DNA of 18,129 bases, taken from the NCBI GenBank assembly GCA_947176715.1, contig CAMWRR010000008.1:1-18129 (forward strand), read 5' to 3'. The stretch is from an uncultured Rikenellaceae bacterium (GTDB lineage: Bacteria > Bacteroidota > Bacteroidia > Bacteroidales > Rikenellaceae). The position numbers and the translations under genes are program-made. Below the pieces are notes generated by a model. It saw only the letters and a list, made by a program, of their open reading frames with translations. It ran no database searches and was not told the origin of the DNA. Positions 14,116 to 18,129 of this stretch are shown here, in pieces. Each line of letters begins with the position of its first letter. The stretch's first letter is position 1.

Positions 14116-15486
14116 ATGGCTAAGGTCAAGAAGAGCTGGTTCTGCAAGAGTTGCGGAAGCGAGTCGCCCAAGTGGCTGGGACGCTGTCCCGATTGCGGCG
14201 AGTGGAACACCTTCGTGGAGGAGGTGATAGCGAAAGAGAGCACGAGGCGTTACGGCGCTGTCGAGGGCGCGCGCGTGGAGCGGTCGCAGCCAGTGCCGCT
14301 CAGTCAGGTGCGCGAGCAGAACCTCGAACGCATAGACATGGGCTACCCCGAGGTCAACCGTGTCCTCGGCGGCGGTCTGGTGCCCGGGTCGCTGGTGCTT
14401 CTGGGCGGCGAGCCGGGGATAGGCAAGTCGACGCTCAGTCTGCAGCTGGCCATGCGGGCGGGAGGGCTCGACGTCCTCTACGTGTCGGGCGAGGAGAGCC
14501 CCGAGCAGATAAAGATACGGGCCGACCGTCTGGGCGACTTCTCAGAGAACTGCTACATTCTCGCCGAGACCTCGTGCCAGCAGATAGTCGACCGTATGCA
14601 CGCCATGAAGCCCGGCATGGTGGTCATAGACTCCATACAGACCCTTTACAGCGACACCGTCGAGTCGTCGCCCGGCAGCATATCGCAGATACGGGAGTGC
14701 GCCGCCATACTCATGCGCTACGCCAAGGAGACCACGACGCCCCTGTTCATAATAGGCCACATCACCAAAGACGGCGCCATAGCAGGTCCCAAGATACTGG
14801 AGCACATAGTGGACGTGGTCCTTCAGTTCGAGGGCGACCCCAACAACATATACCGCCTCCTGCGAAGCATAAAGAACCGTTTCGGCGCCACCTCCGAGAT
14901 AGGCGTTTTCGAGATGCGGAGCGAGGGGCTCGTAGAGGTACCCAACCCCTCGGAGATATTGCTGTCGCACCACGACGAGCCACTGAGCGGCATAGCCATA
15001 GGGGCCACTATGGACGGGGCGCGGCCGTATCTTATAGAGGTACAGGCCTTGGTGTCGGCAACGGCATACGGCACGCCGCAACGCACCACGACAGGCTTCG
15101 ACGGCAAACGCCTAAGCATGTTGCTGGCGGTCATAGAGAAGCGGCTCAACTTCCGCATGGGCTCCAAAGACGTATTCCTCAACATAGCGGGCGGATTCAA
15201 GGTGAGCGATCCCGGACTCGATGCCGCGGTAGTGGCCTCCATACTATCGTCCGCACTCGACAAACCCATAGCCGACGCCACGGCTTTCGCCGGCGAGATA
15301 GGGCTGTCCGGCGAGGTACGTCCCGCCACCCGGACCGAACAGCGCATAATAGAGGCCGCACGTCTCGGTTTCAAACGGATAGTAGTATCGGCATACGCCC
15401 GCAAGGCATTGGTATCGCTCCCTCCCGACATAGAGGTGGTGTTCGTCGGCAAGATTGAGGAGCTCGCCCGTTGCGTGGCTCGATGA
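14116..15486 (+). CDS. radA: DNA repair/recombination protein RadA (Sms)
   Basis: RadA is a cytoplasmic RecA-like hexameric ATPase/helicase that drives branch migration of recombination intermediates. The 456-residue product has the full three-part layout. The N-terminal zinc finger uses C10, C13, C24 and C27 (FCKSCGSESPKWLGRCPDCG). Walker A is GGEPGIGKST (97-106). The RadA-specific KNRFG motif is at 253-257. A C-terminal Lon-protease-like domain follows (DVFLNIAGGFKVSDPGLDAA, then AFAGEIGLSGEVRPA). By my hand count 32 of 35 isoleucine codons are ATA. It lies 21 bp after sppA; a hairpin shared with frr follows. Confidence 0.97.
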   Translation: MAKVKKSWFCKSCGSESPKWLGRCPDCGEWNTFVEEVIAKESTRRYGAVEGARVERSQPVPLSQVREQNLERIDMGYPEVNRVLGGGLVPGSLVLLGGEPGIGKSTLSLQLAMRAGGLDVLYVSGEESPEQIKIRADRLGDFSENCYILAETSCQQIVDRMHAMKPGMVVIDSIQTLYSDTVESSPGSISQIRECAAILMRYAKETTTPLFIIGHITKDGAIAGPKILEHIVDVVLQFEGDPNNIYRLLRSIKNRFGATSEIGVFEMRSEGLVEVPNPSEILLSHHDEPLSGIAIGATMDGARPYLIEVQALVSATAYGTPQRTTTGFDGKRLSMLLAVIEKRLNFRMGSKDVFLNIAGGFKVSDPGLDAAVVASILSSALDKPIADATAFAGEIGLSGEVRPATRTEQRIIEAARLGFKRIVVSAYARKALVSLPPDIEVVFVGKIEELARCVAR

Positions 15487-15559
15487 TTCCTTGCAGATTG
15501 ACTCTCCCCCAAACACAGACAGTTATCCGGACACTACCGTAACTCTCTCCACGACAGAA

Positions 15560-15600
15560 AAAAAGTGGGATTGAAAAACTTTTCCAATCCCACCTCTTTT
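15560..15600. terminator. Bidirectional terminator between radA and frr
   Basis: GTGGGATTG (15565-15573) pairs with CAATCCCAC (15585-15593) around an A/T-rich 11-nt loop. On the minus strand T7 follows, a strong signal for frr. On the plus strand CTCTTTT follows, weaker for radA. Confidence 0.8.
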
Positions 15601-15615
15601 ACATATCCGGCAAAA

Positions 15616-16173
15616 TCACACTGTCATTATCTCCGCCTCTTTCTTGTCCAGTTCGGCATCTATCGACTTATTGTATTTGTCGGTGAGCTTCTGCGCCTCG
15701 TTCTCGCCGTCTTTGGCCATATCTTCGGGCATGCCCTCTTTCTGGGCCTTTTTGAATGCCTCTACGGCGTCGCGGCGGGCGGTACGTATGCTGACCTTGG
15801 CGTTCTCGCCCTCGGTCTTGACCTGTTTTACCAACTGTTTGCGTCGCTCTTCGGTGAGAGGGGGGATGCTCAGACGTATGCTCTCGCCGTTGTTGGAGGG
15901 GGTGACGCCTATATTGGCATTCACGATGGCCTTCTCTATGGCCGCTATCAGGTTTTTGTCCCACGGCTGTATCAGCACTGTCTTGGCATCGGGCACCGTT
16001 ACGCTGGCCACCTGATTGATAGGCATCTCGGCGCCGTAGCTCTCGACCGTTATACCGTTGAGCATGTTGACGCTCGCTTTGCCGGCGCGTATATTGAGCA
16101 ACGACTCCTGAAGGAAAGCGAGGCTCTTCTGCATTTTAGCCTCAAGGGCAGACAAAATCTCTTTCGATTCCAT
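15616..16173 (-). CDS. frr: Ribosome recycling factor
   Basis: RRF works with EF-G to split the post-termination ribosome so that subunits can be reused. The 185-residue product is the normal length. It begins MESKEILSALEAKMQKSLAF and contains LLNIRAGKASVNMLNGI, the conserved region of domain I. YGAEMPINQVASVTVPDAKT and QPWDKNLIAAIEKAI belong to domain II, and the final helix includes RTARRDAVEAFKKAQKEG. It starts 12 bp after the pyrH stop. The pyrH-frr order is widely conserved and supports one operon, which ends at the shared terminator with radA. Confidence 0.97.
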   Translation of the reverse strand: MESKEILSALEAKMQKSLAFLQESLLNIRAGKASVNMLNGITVESYGAEMPINQVASVTVPDAKTVLIQPWDKNLIAAIEKAIVNANIGVTPSNNGESIRLSIPPLTEERRKQLVKQVKTEGENAKVSIRTARRDAVEAFKKAQKEGMPEDMAKDGENEAQKLTDKYNKSIDAELDKKEAEIMTV

Positions 16174-16185
16174 GATATCTGTTTT

Positions 16186-16917
16186 TTAATTATTTCTGAC
16201 TACGGTACCTATATGATTGCCCGAGAGCACTTTAGAGAGGTTACCCGGGGTATCCATATCGAATACATAGATAGGAAGACCGTTCTCCTTGCACAAAGTG
16301 AACGCCGTGAGGTCCATTATCTTGAGGCCGCGGGAGTAGACCTCGTCGAACGTAAGGTCGGAGAACTTGACGGCTGTGGGGTCTTTCTCCGGGTCGGCCG
16401 TATATATGCCGTCCACACGCGTGCCTTTGAGCAACAGCTCCGCACCCGTCTCCACGCCTCGCAGAGCCGATGCCGTGTCGGTAGTGAAGAAAGGATTGCC
16501 CGTGCCGCCGGCTATTATGACCACGTAACCGGCATCCTGTGCCTCGCGCGCCTTGGCCGGGGAGTATATCTCGCCTACGGGGGCCATGCCGATAGAGGTC
16601 ATGACGCGGGCTTTGGCTCCCGCGCTCTCAAGTGCCGACTGGAGGGCCAGCGAATTTATCACGGTGGCGAGCATACCCATCTGGTCGCCTTTGACACGGT
16701 CGAAACCGCGCTTGGTGCCGCTCAGTCCGCGGAATATGTTGCCTCCGCCTATCACTATGCCGATGCACACGCCGCTGTCGGCCGCCTCCTTTATCTGCGA
16801 GGCGTAGCTTTCGACCACGGCCCCGTCTATACCGTAGCCCTGCGAGCCCATCAGCGACTCGCCGCTCAATTTGAGCAACACTCTCTTATAAACCGGTTTT
16901 ATCATCGTTACAGTCAT
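16186..16917 (-). CDS. pyrH: UMP kinase
   Basis: PyrH phosphorylates UMP to UDP in pyrimidine nucleotide synthesis and belongs to the amino acid kinase fold. The product is 243 residues from ATG 16917. Homologs suggest that the ATG four codons in (16905, MIKPVYKRVLLKLSGESL) may be the true start. Motifs are LLKLSGESLMG (ATP site), IVIGGGNIFRG (57-64, UMP site) and GTGNPFFTTDTASALR. The frame overlaps the end of the upstream lipoprotein gene by 32 nt, or 20 nt from the second start, suggesting translational coupling. frr follows 12 bp later. Confidence 0.96.
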   Translation of the reverse strand: MTVTMIKPVYKRVLLKLSGESLMGSQGYGIDGAVVESYASQIKEAADSGVCIGIVIGGGNIFRGLSGTKRGFDRVKGDQMGMLATVINSLALQSALESAGAKARVMTSIGMAPVGEIYSPAKAREAQDAGYVVIIAGGTGNPFFTTDTASALRGVETGAELLLKGTRVDGIYTADPEKDPTAVKFSDLTFDEVYSRGLKIMDLTAFTLCKENGLPIYVFDMDTPGNLSKVLSGNHIGTVVRNN

Positions 16918-17536
16918 TTATTGTCGATTCGTGCGACAGCGACAACAGCTCCCCGAGCGCGTCGGCCACAGCCGTGCTGTCGTTGGCCTCAACGGCCGAC
17001 AGCAAACGTTTCGCCGCATCACCGTACCTGTCTATCACACCGGTCAAGGACTCTATCTTGTCCGTAGCCTCGCGCAACCTGACGCTCTTGTCGTTAAGCA
17101 GATACTCCTGCCGGGAGAGCAACAGCTCCTTGTCGAGAAGCTCGCCCCGCACCTCTGCCAGACGTCTCTGTACGGAGCCGAGGGTCTCAGCCTGCTCGTC
17201 GATGCGACGACCGCTCTCGGCCAGACGCGATCTACTATCCTTGAGGCGCGACATCACGACGGCGTTTTCGCTGTCGCTGCCACGGAGCAGACGCAGATAG
17301 CACCCGCGGATACTGTCTGCCTGACGGCTCAGGCGAAGCGTATCACGCAAAAGGGCCAGACGTGAGGAGGAGAGCTGTCTCAACCGCTCCTCGAGCACCT
17401 CTATCCGCGCGGAATTCACGCTGTCGGCGCGGTGTTTGTCCTGCGATAACTCGGTATATTGACGGAGCGACACGCACGAACTGAACAGCGTAGCCGCTAT
17501 GACCGCCATATATATCGGCTTGTGATTGTGGTACAT
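16886..17536 (-). CDS. Hypothetical coiled-coil lipoprotein
   Basis: I do not recognise a named family. The 216-residue product has a short lipoprotein-type signal (MAVIAATLFSSC, with C21 as the likely lipid site; the start could be M1 or M10). CVSLRQYTELSQDKHRADSV follows, which resembles the first residues of Bacteroidetes OmpA-type lipoproteins. Unlike those it has no C-terminal OmpA domain. Residues about 25-190 are almost entirely charged heptad-like helix (EVLEERLRQL, DSRSRLAESGRRIDEQAETL, RLAEVRGELLDKELLLSRQE), so an elongated envelope coiled coil is likely. It heads the operon with pyrH and frr. The gene on the other side of the divergent promoter region also encodes a membrane-anchored coiled coil. 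Confidence 0.82.
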   Translation of the reverse strand: MYHNHKPIYMAVIAATLFSSCVSLRQYTELSQDKHRADSVNSARIEVLEERLRQLSSSRLALLRDTLRLSRQADSIRGCYLRLLRGSDSENAVVMSRLKDSRSRLAESGRRIDEQAETLGSVQRRLAEVRGELLDKELLLSRQEYLLNDKSVRLREATDKIESLTGVIDRYGDAAKRLLSAVEANDSTAVADALGELLSLSHESTINDCNDDKTGL

Positions 17537-17657
17537 TTTTTGTTACATTGACGTCACGAAGATAATGAAAATTATCGTTAACGCGGAATCGGAAAGCGAT
17601 ATTGGGATAATTTTCCAAATTTTCGGTATAAACTTATTCCAATAGGGAAAAAATATA

Positions 17658-17665
17658 TATATTTG
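17658..17665 (+). promoter_or_regulatory. -7 element for the rightmost gene
   Basis: TATATTTG fits TAnnTTTG and lies 53 nt before the ATG at 17718. No clear -33 TTTG is present, so it is only a partial match. An A/T-rich leader without a Shine-Dalgarno motif follows. Confidence 0.55.
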
Positions 17666-17717
17666 CGTACCATTTATATTATGAGGTCATTCGTTTAAAA
17701 ATTAACAAATTCGATAT

Positions 17718-18129
17718 ATGGAAGAATACAGCCAGTATGACGACATGGGCGGCGTTCCCCAGCAACAGTCGTCGCTCAAAGGTTACAAGATCGTTATCGG
17801 CCTTATGGCGGTGGTGATGATCGGCATGTCTGTTCTCTATTACAAACAGATACAGACGTTGCGCGGTTCGTCGGAAGAGCTTACCGTGGAGCGCGACAAC
17901 CTTTTGGCCGATCTCGACTCACTTCAAGTGGATTTCAACAACATACGCACCGAGAACGACACCATCCGTCAGCAGATAAGCACGGAGCGTTTCCGCGCCG
18001 ACTCTCTTATGGAACAGCTCAAGAAAGAGCGCGGCTGGAGCTACGCCAAGGTCAAGAAATACGAAAAGGAGCTGAGCACGCTCAAAGGGGTGCTCAAAGG
18101 ATATATCCGCCAGATAGACTCCCTCAACC
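17718..18129 (+). CDS. Membrane-anchored coiled-coil protein (3' end cut by window)
   Basis: An ATG at 17718 opens a frame with no stop before the window ends (137 codons seen). It starts MEEYSQYDDMGGVPQQQSSL, a short polar cytoplasmic tail. One TM helix follows (about 24-42, YKIVIGLMAVVMIGMSVLYY), then continuous heptad-like helix (TVERDNLLADLDSLQVDF, NDTIRQQISTERFRADSLME, KKYEKELSTLKGVLKGYIRQ). This topology places a coiled-coil stalk in the periplasm. Bacteroidales carry conserved proteins of this type without assigned function, and I cannot name it. The codon usage and the AT-rich leader look native. Confidence 0.85.
   Translation, partial: MEEYSQYDDMGGVPQQQSSLKGYKIVIGLMAVVMIGMSVLYYKQIQTLRGSSEELTVERDNLLADLDSLQVDFNNIRTENDTIRQQISTERFRADSLMEQLKKERGWSYAKVKKYEKELSTLKGVLKGYIRQIDSLN

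Noticed and set aside
1..18129. CRISPR array, intact insertion sequence or prophage
   Set aside because: No regularly spaced direct repeats, transposase, integrase or phage genes are visible on either strand.

Overview
The window reads as chromosomal DNA from a member of the Bacteroidales. I favour a Rikenellaceae/Alistipes-like organism, but this is an inference. Supporting signs are sigma-ABfr-type promoters (TTTG, about 19 bp, TAnnTTTG), starts without Shine-Dalgarno motifs, DUF4369-TlpA and Bacteroidetes-type Mrp proteins, BIG2/LRR lipoproteins, and G+C-rich housekeeping genes that use ATA almost exclusively for isoleucine.

Layout. The left edge holds the 3' end of rpsO (+) and its terminator. 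A minus-strand block follows: an unknown two-TM membrane protein with a GNAT acetyltransferase, then tRNA-Glu and rpsT behind a textbook promoter, then a TlpA-like lipoprotein. The last codons of that lipoprotein come from a dispersed repeat, and behind it lies the decayed 3' end of an AraC-family regulator. A lone family 2 glycosyltransferase (+) comes next. Then fabD (-) has its own promoter and terminator and is flanked by two direct copies of the same repeat. About 860 bp without a gene follows; it holds one repeat copy and a long imperfect hairpin. A frameshifted BIG2/leucine-rich-repeat lipoprotein (+) comes after it.

The right half is denser. An operon mrp-waaA-glycosyltransferase (-), joined by ATGA overlaps, is divergent from sppA-radA (+). 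A convergent radA/frr terminator follows, then lipoprotein-pyrH-frr (-). The window ends inside a divergently transcribed, membrane-anchored coiled-coil protein.

Most genes are core functions: translation (S15, S20, tRNA-Glu, ribosome recycling factor), fatty acid and UMP metabolism (FabD, PyrH), LPS/envelope assembly (WaaA, glycosyltransferases, SppA, lipoproteins), Fe-S delivery (Mrp) and recombination (RadA). I see no CRISPR array, intact transposon or defence island. The least explained material is between genes: a dispersed repeat family around fabD and the tlpA end, a 132-nt imperfect inverted repeat with a third related arm, an operator-like palindrome inside the fabD promoter, and the membrane protein/GNAT pair.
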